Positions 25,219 to 33,270 of a stretch of 47,468 nucleotides of DNA are shown piece by piece. A program made the position numbers and the translations under genes. Below the pieces are notes generated by a model. That model searched no databases and had not been told where the DNA came from. It worked only from the letters and a program-made list of their open reading frames with translations. The first letter of the stretch is position 1, and every line of letters begins with the position of its first letter. Source of the stretch: Bacillota bacterium (GTDB lineage: Bacteria > Bacillota > Clostridia > Lachnospirales > Lachnospiraceae). The stretch covers positions 1 to 47,468 of the forward strand of contig JAEZPG010000065.1 in assembly GCA_023413555.1 (NCBI GenBank), given 5' to 3'.

Positions 25219-26409
25219 TTACCTTTCTCTATGGTTTTTTAACCACTGAATCGCACTATATGCATGAATTGCAGCACCCGTTGACAAGATGTCCTCGTTA
25301 AACACTACACTTGGATGATGCATTGGATATCCAAATTGCGGATTTTCTTCTTTGGCTCCAGCCCCCAACATTAGATACATTGATGGAACTTCATAGGTAA
25401 AGGATGCAAAATCCTCTGAACCCATGCCACTTCCTCGATAGGATACTACCGATTTTTCTCCTACGATTTCTTTGATGTACCCACCAATCTCATTTGCCAT
25501 CTCCTCATCATTGATTAAAGGTGGCACGGAAGCAACTTCATCTATTGTCGCATTTCCTCGAAACATCTTTCCGGTTGATGATACAATCTCCTCTATTCTC
25601 TTATAGATAAATTCACCCATTTCTTTCTTATGATATCGAATCGTACCTTCCATAATAACGTCTTTCGGAATCACATTGTGTGTCTCTCCACCTACAAACT
25701 TTCCAACAGTTATTACTACAGATTCCGTTGCAGAAATCTCACGGCTGGTAATCTCCTGGATTGCTAAATAGATATGTGTAGCAATATTTATTGGATCCAC
25801 ACCGGTCTCTGGCATTGCTCCGTGACAGCTAGTCCCAGTTACTACTATTCGAAAAACTGTACATCCCGCAATACTAGTACCTAATCCATAAAGCACCTCA
25901 TTCGTAGGTGTTCCTGAATGCACATGCATTGCCAAAGCAGCATCTACCTTTGGATTTTTAAGGACTCCTGCTTTAATCATATTCTTTGCCCCTTTAAATC
26001 CTTCCTCATTTGGCTGAAATATTAATTTCACCGTACCATAGATCTTATTTTGATACTCTCTTAGTAATTTGGCTGCTCCTAAAAGCATTGCTGTATGCAT
26101 GTCATGTCCACATGCATGCATGTTTCCATTCGTTGACTTAAAGGGACAGTTCGTTTCTTCTGTAACAGGTAAAGAATCCATATCCGCTCTTAATAAGATT
26201 ACTTTTCCTTCTTTTTTCCCCTCAATCGTCGCAACAATACCACTCTCACATATTTCTATTGGCTTATATCCATAATTTCTAAGTTGATTCATTACATACT
26301 CTTTCGTAATTGGCAGTTGATCTCCAACTTCTGGATTTGCATGAATTTCTCTTCGAATATGAATGAGCTCATCTTGCATCTTTTTTGCACTTTCTAGAAT
26401 ATAATTCAT
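25219..26409 (-). CDS. M20 family amidohydrolase (N-acyl amino acid / hippurate hydrolase type)
   Basis: About 396 residues from ATG 26409, which follows AAAGGAG by 7 bases (the upstream TTG is less likely). Metal site motifs of the M20D family: RADMDSLPV, HACGHDMHTAM, PNEEGFKGA, and the C-terminal GSEDFASF and HHPSVVFNED. It hydrolyses amide bonds of N-acyl amino acids or related substrates with two bound metal ions; substrate specificity is not readable. It is monocistronic, between the palindrome A and the deacetylase. Confidence 0.88.
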   Translation of the reverse strand: MNYILESAKKMQDELIHIRREIHANPEVGDQLPITKEYVMNQLRNYGYKPIEICESGIVATIEGKKEGKVILLRADMDSLPVTEETNCPFKSTNGNMHACGHDMHTAMLLGAAKLLREYQNKIYGTVKLIFQPNEEGFKGAKNMIKAGVLKNPKVDAALAMHVHSGTPTNEVLYGLGTSIAGCTVFRIVVTGTSCHGAMPETGVDPINIATHIYLAIQEITSREISATESVVITVGKFVGGETHNVIPKDVIMEGTIRYHKKEMGEFIYKRIEEIVSSTGKMFRGNATIDEVASVPPLINDEEMANEIGGYIKEIVGEKSVVSYRGSGMGSEDFASFTYEVPSMYLMLGAGAKEENPQFGYPMHHPSVVFNEDILSTGAAIHAYSAIQWLKNHRER

Positions 26410-26507
26410 ACTCAATCTCCTTTCATTCGATATTTAGTATGTGATATATTAAAGAAAAATAACAACCTGATACAAGTTCCAAGTAGCCACCTCTATCCGC
26501 TAGTTAT

Positions 26508-27236
26508 TTAAACAGGTACGTTATCTCTTGTTAAAAACATTGGTTCAATGTACTCCACCCCTTTTGAGATTGTATATTCAATCAGAATCTTATAATACCC
26601 ATCTAGTACCTGGTTCGTAGTGACAGAATCATGCATAAGAACAATATTATAAGAATTTGGCAGTAATAATCCATTTCTGTCAATCTCCTTGGACTCGTTG
26701 ATAGACTTCTTTATAGTATCTAATGTGAACCCTTTCTCCGTCTTTATAAGATACTCTCTAAAATCAAATGTCCAAAACACATCCATCGCTTTGTTAAACC
26801 CTTGTTGAATATACCATTTATATTGAATATTTCGATCATCAATACGATTAAATTTCTTATAGTATAGAAACTCCTGTAGCCTGTTTTGATTTTCTCCTCC
26901 TCGATGACCATATGGAAATCGAAATAGTTTATATTGTCTTTTGCGTCCTGCATCACGATATAGTTTTTCGAGTAAAACTTCCTGTCGTTCAATTTCGGCA
27001 ATACTTTCTGCTTCCGTTAACTTATTAAAATCTGCATGGGAGTAACTGTGGTTTCCAATAATTGCACCTCTCTTTACAGCAGCAATTGCCTGGTTATAAT
27101 TTAATTCAACTTGTGTTCCTACGAAAAATAGAATTGGTGTTATCTCACGTCCAAACAAATAATCTAATATCCTATCTGTAATCCCTGTTGGTCCGTCATC
27201 AATCGTTAGATATGCTCTACCCATTTTATTCCCCAC
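26508..27236 (-). CDS. polysaccharide deacetylase (NodB domain)
   Basis: A 242-residue NodB-fold protein: catalytic base and metal motif TIDDGPTG near the N-terminus, HSYSH near residue 73, RFPYGHRGG near 112, and LMHDS near 202. No signal peptide is present, so it is either cytoplasmic or released by another route. It starts at GTG 27236 (AGAAGG before it) or ATG 27224 (GGGG before it). A 566-base copy of its 3' three quarters lies at 29153-29718, broken by two stop codons. Confidence 0.82.
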   Translation of the reverse strand: MGNKMGRAYLTIDDGPTGITDRILDYLFGREITPILFFVGTQVELNYNQAIAAVKRGAIIGNHSYSHADFNKLTEAESIAEIERQEVLLEKLYRDAGRKRQYKLFRFPYGHRGGENQNRLQEFLYYKKFNRIDDRNIQYKWYIQQGFNKAMDVFWTFDFREYLIKTEKGFTLDTIKKSINESKEIDRNGLLLPNSYNIVLMHDSVTTNQVLDGYYKILIEYTISKGVEYIEPMFLTRDNVPV

Positions 27237-27492
27237 TCTACTTACCTTCTCTAATTCTATTTATGACGATAAGTATAAAATTATACGGTATAAAATTTCT
27301 GGCTGTCCATATCGTATTTAAGGAGAGTTTTATCTTTCACTCAGCTAGTTCGATAGAAGTTGCATTCATTATGATGTTCCAATAATCGTTCCTGGCATTC
27401 CCAAGTTCATATAGATTATTAAAATCTTCCTAGCCCGGTATTGTTCTTCTAAGGTGCTCTTCTCTTTAAATTCATTCAATTCCTCATTGAAG

Positions 27493-27683
27493 TCATTTTA
27501 ATGTATAGTCCTCTCCCTCATCGTTTACAAAAAAACCACGAAATTTTGAATTTTGATAATATTTATTTACTAAAGCAATCCACTCATCACGCACTTCTTT
27601 TGGAATCACTTCATCACTTCTAGGCTTCCACCATTTCATCGTAGTAGCAAATGCTCTAACTTCGCTCTTTCAAAAAATTTCAT
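27493..27683 (-). pseudogene. frameshifted small gene, unknown
   Basis: On the minus strand, ATG 27683 (GGAAAGGAAA before it) opens a frame MKFFERAKLE that closes after 15 codons. In another frame ATG 27639 begins MKWWKPRSDEVIPKEVRDEW and runs 48 codons to a TGA at 27493-27495, ending FFVNDEGEDYTLK. The two look like one protein split by a one- or two-base indel. The family is not recognised. Confidence 0.5.
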
Positions 27684-27699
27684 TTTACTATTTCCTTTC

Positions 27700-28120
27700 C
27701 ATAACTCTCTTTCTGTGAATTAATACTGAGTAGCTAAGACGCCCCATCGGATACAATTCCAGAAAATAAAGAGCTCCAACTAAACACCCTTAGTGTACGA
27801 GTAAAAGCTCCACCAATAATTTCTTTTATTCCTATTGTTCTAGGATTTACATTTAATAAGATTTTTTCCGTTACTTTTCAATCCAATGCTTAATACCTTT
27901 CTCACATACAGGTTTTAGATAAGAATATCTTTCATAAAAACATCTTCAATTCTGCTTTATCATCAATTATTGTTTCTTCACAATACTAATCAATGCCAAC
28001 GCCTAATTCACCTTGTTTTTATATAATGCAATGGTTGCCATACATCCTATCCCTATTCTTGAAAAATTATTTACTTGTGCTTATAAAAGACTAATTTTGG
28101 TTAGCCCATATTTTACCATA
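27700..28120 (-). other. decayed coding DNA, unidentified
   Basis: Read on the minus strand, this stretch contains protein-like pieces in different frames (VCEKGIKHWIEK and, about 40 bases on, NPRTIGIKEIIGGAFTRT) separated by stops and frame changes. It looks like a heavily decayed gene. I could not identify it. Bases 27237-27480 show no recognisable feature. Confidence 0.35.
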
Positions 28121-28184
28121 TACGTTTTCACCTGTCTACTTTATCCGTTATCAGTATCAGTCAATATTTTGTGAGGCAACTATC

Positions 28185-28460
28185 ATGGCGTATAGTAAAG
28201 AATTTAAAGAATCGATTATCATAAAAAAAGTGCGCCAAATTGTGTACTAATCTCTAAGTTATCTAAAGATGAAGGTATTCCAGAAATAACGCTTCATAAG
28301 TGGGATAATGCTGCAAGAGCAAATGGTTTGGCTGCTCCTGCAGCTAGTGCACCAGCGGAATGTTGGAGCACTAAGTATATGTTTCTTAATGTTCTTGAGA
28401 CTACAAGTTTATTTTGAGTTAAACTTACAGAATACTGCAGAACCAAAGGTCTTTATCCAT
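28185..28460 (+). mobile_element. relic of an IS transposase (orfA-like helix-turn-helix part)
   Basis: ATG 28185 begins MAYSKEFKESIIIKK; after a frameshift the text continues as SKLSKDEGIPEITLHKW...RANGLAAPAASAPAE, then LETTSLF and, after a TGA, TEYCRTKGLYP. This is the N-terminal helix-turn-helix portion of a clostridial IS transposase as I remember it. There is at least one frameshift and one stop, no catalytic DDE part and no clear terminal repeats, so the element is dead. Confidence 0.65.
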
Positions 28461-28585
28461 AATAAATCCAATTCAGCTTGTTACCGAATTATTGTATTTC
28501 CATATTTCATCTACATACCAAAAGAAGCAGTGTTTCAAACCCCTGCTTCTAATGTTTGTAACTATTTATTTTATAATCTCGTACG

Positions 28586-28628
28586 CCCCTTACTTATGGT
28601 ACGATTCACCGTATCAATATAAAGGAGG
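28586..28628. repeat. palindromic repeat, copy B (rlmH-end-like)
   Basis: CCCCTTACTTATGGTACG, ATTCA, then CCGTATCAATATAAAGGAGG form an imperfect hairpin. The left half matches the rlmH 3' end at 33248-33270 (CCCTTACTTATGATACGG) apart from a few changes and is in the same orientation. Lies 130 bases before the intact toxin-like module. Confidence 0.72.
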
Positions 28629-28725
28629 GTTTAGTTATTACATCTAATTACATAATAAGCATCAACTTATTTATTCTACACCTTAGTTCTGGTAAGCTAT
28701 ATGTAACCAAGTAACATTACTCACT

Positions 28726-28752
28726 CCTACTTTTAATTCAAATGAAAGTAGG
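28726..28752 (+). promoter_or_regulatory. hairpin that masks the ribosome binding site of the small hydrophobic peptide
   Basis: CCTACTTT (28726-28733) pairs with AAAGTAGG (28745-28752); the latter overlaps the binding site AGGTGA (28750-28755). The structure is preserved in the second copy at 32210. Translation would need opening of the stem, a feature common in type I toxin mRNAs. Confidence 0.5.
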
Positions 28753-28761
28753 TGACTTCTT

Positions 28762-28860
28762 ATGGCAACAATAGAAGTACTAACACTGCTTCTCGTGCTA
28801 TGTAATTTCCTTGAAATTATCATTGCACTAATCTCCACCTTAAACTTAAATAAGAAATAA
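28762..28860 (+). CDS. small hydrophobic peptide, 32 residues, type I toxin-like
   Basis: ATG 28762 follows AGGTGA by 6 bases. The product has an acidic N-terminus (MATIEVLT), a single hydrophobic helix (LLLVLCNFLEIIIALIS) and a short basic end (LNLNKK). This is the layout of membrane-acting type I toxins and holin-like toxins of Firmicutes such as the TxpA/Fst group. The binding site is masked by a hairpin and a terminator lies 70 bases after the stop, leaving room for an antisense RNA. Two further copies at 32163 and 32600 are broken. Toxicity and antisense control are inferred. Confidence 0.55.
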   Translation: MATIEVLTLLLVLCNFLEIIIALISTLNLNKK

Positions 28861-28930
28861 AAATGGTTGGATAAGTAATTGCCTATATGGGGATTCCTAC
28901 AAAAGTTGGAGTAATAATGCTCTTGGTGAG

Positions 28931-28965
28931 GTAAGGGAGCCACCACTCCCTTGCCTTTATTATTG
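28931..28965 (+). terminator. terminator of the toxin-like module
   Basis: GGTAAGGGAG (28931-28940) pairs with CTCCCTTGCC (28947-28956) except for one T-G pair, followed by TTTATTATT. The same hairpin, with perfect 12-bp stem, closes the second copy at 32378-32407. Confidence 0.75.
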
Positions 28966-29002
28966 CCTATAATATGAATCTTAAACTTTTATAGACCTTA
29001 TT

Positions 29003-29136
29003 CTAATCATGGCTAAGTATAATTTTCTGACTGCCCACAATTTCTAAAACTAACTGCTCTCCTTCAAAATGAAATATCATTGCCATACTATGATTTTCTT
29101 TATTTATTCGAATTGCCTTTGTTCCGATTATCCACC
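29003..29136 (-). pseudogene. C-terminal remnant of an unidentified protein
   Basis: On the minus strand the frame reads IGTKAIRINKENHSMAMIFH and FEGEQLVLEIVGSQKIILSHD before TAG at 29003-29005. The beta-strand pattern looks like the C-terminal tail of a serine hydrolase-like protein, but this is not certain. The open end meets the CCACCTCTAT sequence shared with the 3' flank of the deacetylase genes. Confidence 0.35.
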
Positions 29137-29152
29137 TCTATTGGCTAATTAT

Positions 29153-29718
29153 TTAAACAGGTTCGTTATCTCTTGTTAACAACCCTGGTTCAATGTATTC
29201 CACCCCTTTTGAGATTGTATACTCAATCAGAATCTTTTAATACCCATCTAGTACCTGGTTCGTAGTGACAGAATCATGCATAAGAACAATATTATAAGAA
29301 TTTGGCAGTAATAATCCATTTCTGTCGATCTCCTTGGACGCATTGATAGACTCCTTTATGGTATCTAATGTGAACTCTTTCTCCGTCTTTATAAGATACT
29401 CTCTAAAATCAAATGTCCCAAACACATCCATCGCTTTGTTAAACCCTTGCTGAATATACCATTTGTACTGAATATTTCGATTATCAAAACGATTAAATTT
29501 CTTATTGTATAGAAACTCCTGTAGCCTAATATGATTTTCTCCTCCTCGATGACCATATGGAAATCGAAATAATTTATATTTTCTTTTGCATCCTGCATCA
29601 CGTTATAGTTTTTTATGTAAAACTTCCTGCCGTTCAATTTCGGCAATACTTTCTGCTTCCGTTAACTTATTAAAATCTGCATGGGAATAACTGTGGTTTC
29701 CAATAATTGCACCTCTCT
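29153..29718 (-). pseudogene. truncated, nonsense-bearing copy of the polysaccharide deacetylase
   Basis: This is a closely similar copy of bases 26508-27075 in the same orientation. It lacks the first quarter, including the TIDDGP motif. Two Tyr codons have become TAA: at 29603-29605 (VLHKKL-stop-RDAG) and at 29237-29239 (LDGY-stop-KIL). The frame is otherwise intact to the normal final codon. Its broken 5' edge falls exactly on the stop codon of the adjacent serine hydrolase relic. Confidence 0.85.
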
Positions 29719-30417
29719 ACCCTAACATATTCTTCTCCATACTAATCATTAGCTCAGGGCAATTATTCTCTATATGTGATAAATAAGTAATGATTAATTC
29801 TTCTCTGGGTAAAACATAGCACCTTTGGTTCCATTTCCCATTAATGCTAACTCCCTCATGATACTACCAAATGAAATATCCATACCCGCCTTCTTGATCC
29901 ATTTGTTGAATACTAGTTGCCATCTTTACATATTCTTCTGATACAATTTTCTTGCCTTCATAAATTCTATTAGTATAAAGTAATACCCCTATCTGGCTTA
30001 AATCATGGACAGACATTTGCATACCTGAAGCCCCATAAAAATAGCCATCTGGGCATCATGTATAAATTGGCTCAACAATGTGTAAAGGTTCAAAAAGTTT
30101 TCTCCTTCTGGTCGAAAGGGTAATCCATCCACTGACATTGTTAATAATCTCTCTATTGTTATCATTTGAAATGTCGCTATTTGATCCTTTGACATAGAAC
30201 TTATTATTTTTTCAGGTAGATAATCCAGTATGCTTTTGAATAGTTCGATTTTTCCTTCATCATATGCAATACCTACTGCTAGTGATAATACTGTTTTTGT
30301 AGCAGAATAAACTGGATACTTAAAATTCAATGTATTACCATATGAATGCACTAAATTACCACGATTATATACCTCTACTCCGTAAACATTCCATTGCTTC
30401 GTATTAATATCATTCAC
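29717..30417 (-). pseudogene. disrupted serine hydrolase (beta-lactamase family)
   Basis: ATG 30417 starts a protein with the nucleophile box SATK (PVYSATKTVLSLAVGIAYDEG). Near 30053 the frame shifts by one base: the true text continues GYFYGASGMQMSVHDLSQIG in the next frame. A TAG at 29868-29870 then interrupts GYGYFIW-stop-YHEGVSINGKW, and the frame ends at TAG 29717-29719. One frameshift and one nonsense codon make it inactive. It belongs to the same superfamily as the intact gene at 2960, but is not a close copy. Confidence 0.8.
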
Positions 30418-30484
30418 AAATGCTTAAAACTCCATATCTCCTATCCATCCTTCATATTTTAACAATCCTACATTTCACCCAATT

Positions 30485-31672
30485 TCACCGCTTGTAATTT
30501 CCAGATCTACTTCTACTACTTTGTTGCACTACCTTCTCTGTCTTTTCTAAAATTACCATTGGCCACTTAGATTCTACCTCTGGAAGACGCATACCGATAT
30601 GTCGTTCGATATCTCTTAGATTCTGAAGATCGTCAAAGTTACAGAAACTAATGGCTTCCCCTTCCTGTCCAGCTCTTCCTGTTCTTCCAATTCGATGAAT
30701 ATAGGTTTCTGGAACATCAGGCAAATCATGGTTAATTACATAAGAAAGTTCAGAGATATCAATTCCTCTTGCTGCAATATCTGTCGCAACAAGGGCTTGG
30801 ATTTGCCCTTCCTTAAAGCTGTTAAGTGCAACTTGTCTTGTATGTTGCCCTTTCCCACCATGAATGGAAAGTGCCTTTATGCCATCTTTCTCTAATTTCT
30901 TTACTACTTTATCAGCACCATGTTTTGTGTTTGTAAATACAATAGCGTTCTTAATCCCCTTATGTTTGAGTAGATGAGATAATAAAAGAACCTTGTTTTT
31001 CTTATCTACAAAATATACACTCTGGCTTATTTTATCTATGGTACTCGTTACAGGTGCAACTTTTACTGTTACTGGTTTCCTTAACATACCAGAAGCTAAC
31101 TTCTCAATATCCTTTGGCATTGTTGCACTAAATAACAATGTTTGACGTTTCGTTGGTAATTGCTTAATAATCTTTTTAATATCATTTATAAATCCCATAT
31201 CTAACATTCTGTCTGCTTCATCTAATACAAAGATTTCAATTTTATTCAGTTTAAGATATCCCTGATTTACTAAATCAATTAGACGTCCTGGTGTTGCTAC
31301 TAAGATATCAACGCCCTTTGCTAACATATCAACTTGAGGTTTTTGTCCAACCCCCCCAAAGATTACACAAGAGCGAACACCTGTATATTGACTATACTTC
31401 TTAATATTCTCGTCAATTTGAATTGCTAACTCTCTTGTAGGTGTCACAATCAAAGCACGAATACTTTTACTTCTTTCCTTTGCTAGACATTGAATAATAG
31501 GTAATGCAAATGCTGCTGTTTTTCCCGTTCCTGTCTGCGCACAACCTAATACATCGCGTCCCTCCAACAAAAGTGGAATTGTTTTTTCCTGGATAGGTGA
31601 TGGAGTTGTAAAACCTTCTTCCTCTATCGACCGTAAAATAGACTTTATTAAATTCATTTCTTTAAAATTCAT
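30485..31672 (-). CDS. DEAD-box RNA helicase, RhlE-like
   Basis: About 395 residues from ATG 31672 (MNFKEMNL, the usual RhlE-type opening; the frame is open to 31693 and no binding site clearly decides). Motifs in order: Q motif near residue 28 (TPSPIQ), Walker A AQTGTGKT (45-52), PTRELA, DEAD, SAT, and HRIGRTGRAG. It lacks the long basic tail of CsdA/DbpA types; the end KVVQQSSRSRSGNYKR is a short basic extension. It unwinds RNA in ribosome assembly or cold adaptation. It is an intact gene inside an area of decay. Confidence 0.9.
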   Translation of the reverse strand: MNFKEMNLIKSILRSIEEEGFTTPSPIQEKTIPLLLEGRDVLGCAQTGTGKTAAFALPIIQCLAKERSKSIRALIVTPTRELAIQIDENIKKYSQYTGVRSCVIFGGVGQKPQVDMLAKGVDILVATPGRLIDLVNQGYLKLNKIEIFVLDEADRMLDMGFINDIKKIIKQLPTKRQTLLFSATMPKDIEKLASGMLRKPVTVKVAPVTSTIDKISQSVYFVDKKNKVLLLSHLLKHKGIKNAIVFTNTKHGADKVVKKLEKDGIKALSIHGGKGQHTRQVALNSFKEGQIQALVATDIAARGIDISELSYVINHDLPDVPETYIHRIGRTGRAGQEGEAISFCNFDDLQNLRDIERHIGMRLPEVESKWPMVILEKTEKVVQQSSRSRSGNYKR

Positions 31673-31758
31673 GTGTTTTACTTGCACTCTCATCTGAACG
31701 CATTCAAATGTCTCTCTACTTATATTTTAATCTATTGTATTAAATAATCTTATACTGT

Positions 31759-31947
31759 CTATACTTCTTTCACTCTACCGACAATCCCGCCTTCAAGCAT
31801 GACCTTAATTCCTCGATGATGCTCTTTCGAATTCGTTAATATTTTCATCACTACACCTTCGGTAAGTTTTCCTGTACGCTGATCTTGTTTTTGTACTACC
31901 TTTACATTCACACCAATCTTAATATTACTTCTAATCGTTCCATCCAT
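31759..31947 (-). CDS. ywbE: YwbE-family protein
   Basis: A 62-residue protein from ATG 31947 (GGAGAG 7 bases before; the frame extends to a TTG at 31962). It matches the YwbE family: GTIRSNIKIGVNVKVVQKQD, QRTGKLTEGVV, ILTNS, HHRGIKVMLEGGIVGRVKEV region. The function of YwbE is unknown; a small beta-barrel RNA-related role is plausible. It lies upstream of the helicase gene in the same direction. Confidence 0.8.
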   Translation of the reverse strand: MDGTIRSNIKIGVNVKVVQKQDQRTGKLTEGVVMKILTNSKEHHRGIKVMLEGGIVGRVKEV

Positions 31948-32162
31948 ACATATTCTCTCCAATTATTATACGTTCAAAAAAGTTCACTTTTTCTATTCTA
32001 CTACAAAATAAGGAATTTATATAGTGGAAAATGAATAAATATAAATTTATAGATTTTTTCCAACTCCATGGCCTCCGCGCTCCTTACTATCCCCACAACC
32101 GCTTAGCTCACAAAAACTATTCGATTCTCTTCTTCATTCATCTAATACAATCTATTCTTTAA

Positions 32163-32407
32163 TTCTGATAAGCTATATGTAACCAAGTAACATTACTTAC
32201 TCCTACTTTTAATTCAAATGAAAGTAGGTGACTTCCTATGGCAACAATAGAAGTACTAACATTGCTTCTTGTGCATTGCACTAATCTCTACCATAAACAT
32301 GAAATAAAAGGTTGGATACGTAAATTGCCTATATGAGGGATTTCTACAAAAGTTGGAGTTATGATAATGCTCTTGGTAAGGCAAGGGAGTGACCCCTCCC
32401 TTGCCTT
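32163..32407 (+). pseudogene. second copy of the toxin-like module, frameshifted
   Basis: Nearly the same sequence as 28684-28957: same masked binding site, ATG 32238, MATIEVLTLLLVH, then a 23-base deletion removes the middle of the hydrophobic helix and shifts the frame. The terminator is intact, with a perfect 12-bp stem (AAGGCAAGGGAG 32378-32389 with 32396-32407). Peptide function is lost. Confidence 0.72.
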
Positions 32408-32431
32408 GATTATTTTTATGCCATCACAATT

Positions 32432-32475
32432 AGGTCGGATTCTATCATATCTAATAGAATTCGACCTGTTTTTCT
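32432..32475 (+). terminator. strong terminator hairpin
   Basis: AGGTCGGATTCTAT (32432-32445) pairs with ATAGAATTCGACCT (32454-32467) with one G-U pair, followed by GTTTTTCTT. No intact gene on the plus strand ends here, so it is probably left over from a deleted gene. Confidence 0.72.
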
Positions 32476-32495
32476 TAACCTGTCAGTTACATTCT

Positions 32496-32540
32496 CCCCT
32501 TACTTATGGTACGGTTCTCCGTATCAGTGTAAAGGAGATT
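32496..32540. repeat. palindromic repeat, copy C (rlmH-end-like)
   Basis: CCCCTTACTTATGGTACGG, TTCT, then CCGTATCAGTGTAAAGGAGA form an imperfect hairpin. Left half matches the rlmH end at 33248-33270 with about two changes, same orientation. A toxin-like relic begins about 60 bases further on, as beside copy B. Confidence 0.75.
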
Positions 32541-32599
32541 AATAAATTCATCTATCCTCTCATTAATAACAACATCATACCTTGCATAATTTTCATCTG

Positions 32600-32755
32600 A
32601 TAATATCTATGTAACCAAGCAACACTACACCTTTACTTTTAGTTCCTAATAAAGAAAGTGATATTATTCCAATCACTGATACTATGTCATTACTCATGGT
32701 GATTTGTAATTTCGTTGAAATTATCTTATCCCTGTTATTATCCTCACCTTTATAA
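32600..32755 (+). pseudogene. third, degenerate copy of the toxin-like module
   Basis: The start of this stretch (TATGTAACCAAGCAAC) matches the leader of the other two copies. The peptide region reads MSLLMVICNFVEIILSLLLS, aligning with the LLLVLCNFLEIIIALIS helix of the intact peptide, but the original ATG position is ATT and the sequence in front has diverged. The end overlaps the convergent DUF4275-like gene by six bases. Confidence 0.5.
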
Positions 32756-33181
32756 ACCATAATAATATGGGCCAAACCAATCCCTCTCATGAGTATTAAT
32801 ATATGTCCACCTATTCTCTGGATCATATATATAAATATCCCACTCCAAATCGAAATAACTGGCTTCTAAATCCTCATTTAGTTCTATCTCATATACATCA
32901 CACTCATCTTGATAAAATGCATAAAGTTTATTTTTATCTCTATCTTTATATGACTCATATATTTTTTCCTTTAAACTTCGATTGAAACATTCACGTGCTG
33001 CGTCCCCTTCTATTGCCTCTATAATATGATTCGAAAACATGTGCCATCTATTTTCCTCAAAATTAATTTTCTTTTTTATTTTATCATCAATGGTTGATGT
33101 AAATATCCTATCCCACTCATTTTATATTTCTGAATCATCCATTACTACGTGACATATAATCTTAGTATTCTCATCAATCAT
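32750..33181 (-). pseudogene. DUF4275-like gene with an in-frame TAA
   Basis: ATG 33181, preceded by AAAGGGGGAC, opens a frame that is closed by TAA at 33122-33124 (MDDSEI-stop-NEWDRIF) and then runs without interruption to 32750. The second part ends with WDIYIYDPENRWTYINTHE and DWFGPYYY, the C-terminal pattern I associate with DUF4275 proteins of unknown function. One nonsense codon is the only visible lesion. A restart at ATG 33040 would give a 96-residue fragment. Confidence 0.65.
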
Positions 33182-33246
33182 TTATTGTCCCCCTTTTAAT
33201 ATATAGCCATAACTTGATATTGGTATCTCCTATTTTGTCAAACTCT

Positions 33247-33270
33247 CCCTTACTTATGATACGGTTCACC
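33247..33270. repeat. rlmH 3' end: parent of the palindromic repeats, putative attachment site
   Basis: The last codons of rlmH (NGEPYHK and stop) give, on the plus strand, CCCTTACTTATGATACGG followed by TTCACC. This is the block repeated at 25165, 28586 and 32496, all in the same orientation and all on the downstream side of rlmH. In staphylococci the equivalent codons are the insertion site of SCC elements. Confidence 0.5.

Noticed and set aside
28683..28946. 87-codon minus-strand frame across the small hydrophobic peptide
   Set aside because: It runs over the terminator stem and the masked binding site, lacks a binding site of its own and does not survive in the second copy.
25163..33270. 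CRISPR array
   Set aside because: The repeats are only four, kilobases apart, with genes between them and no uniform spacers.
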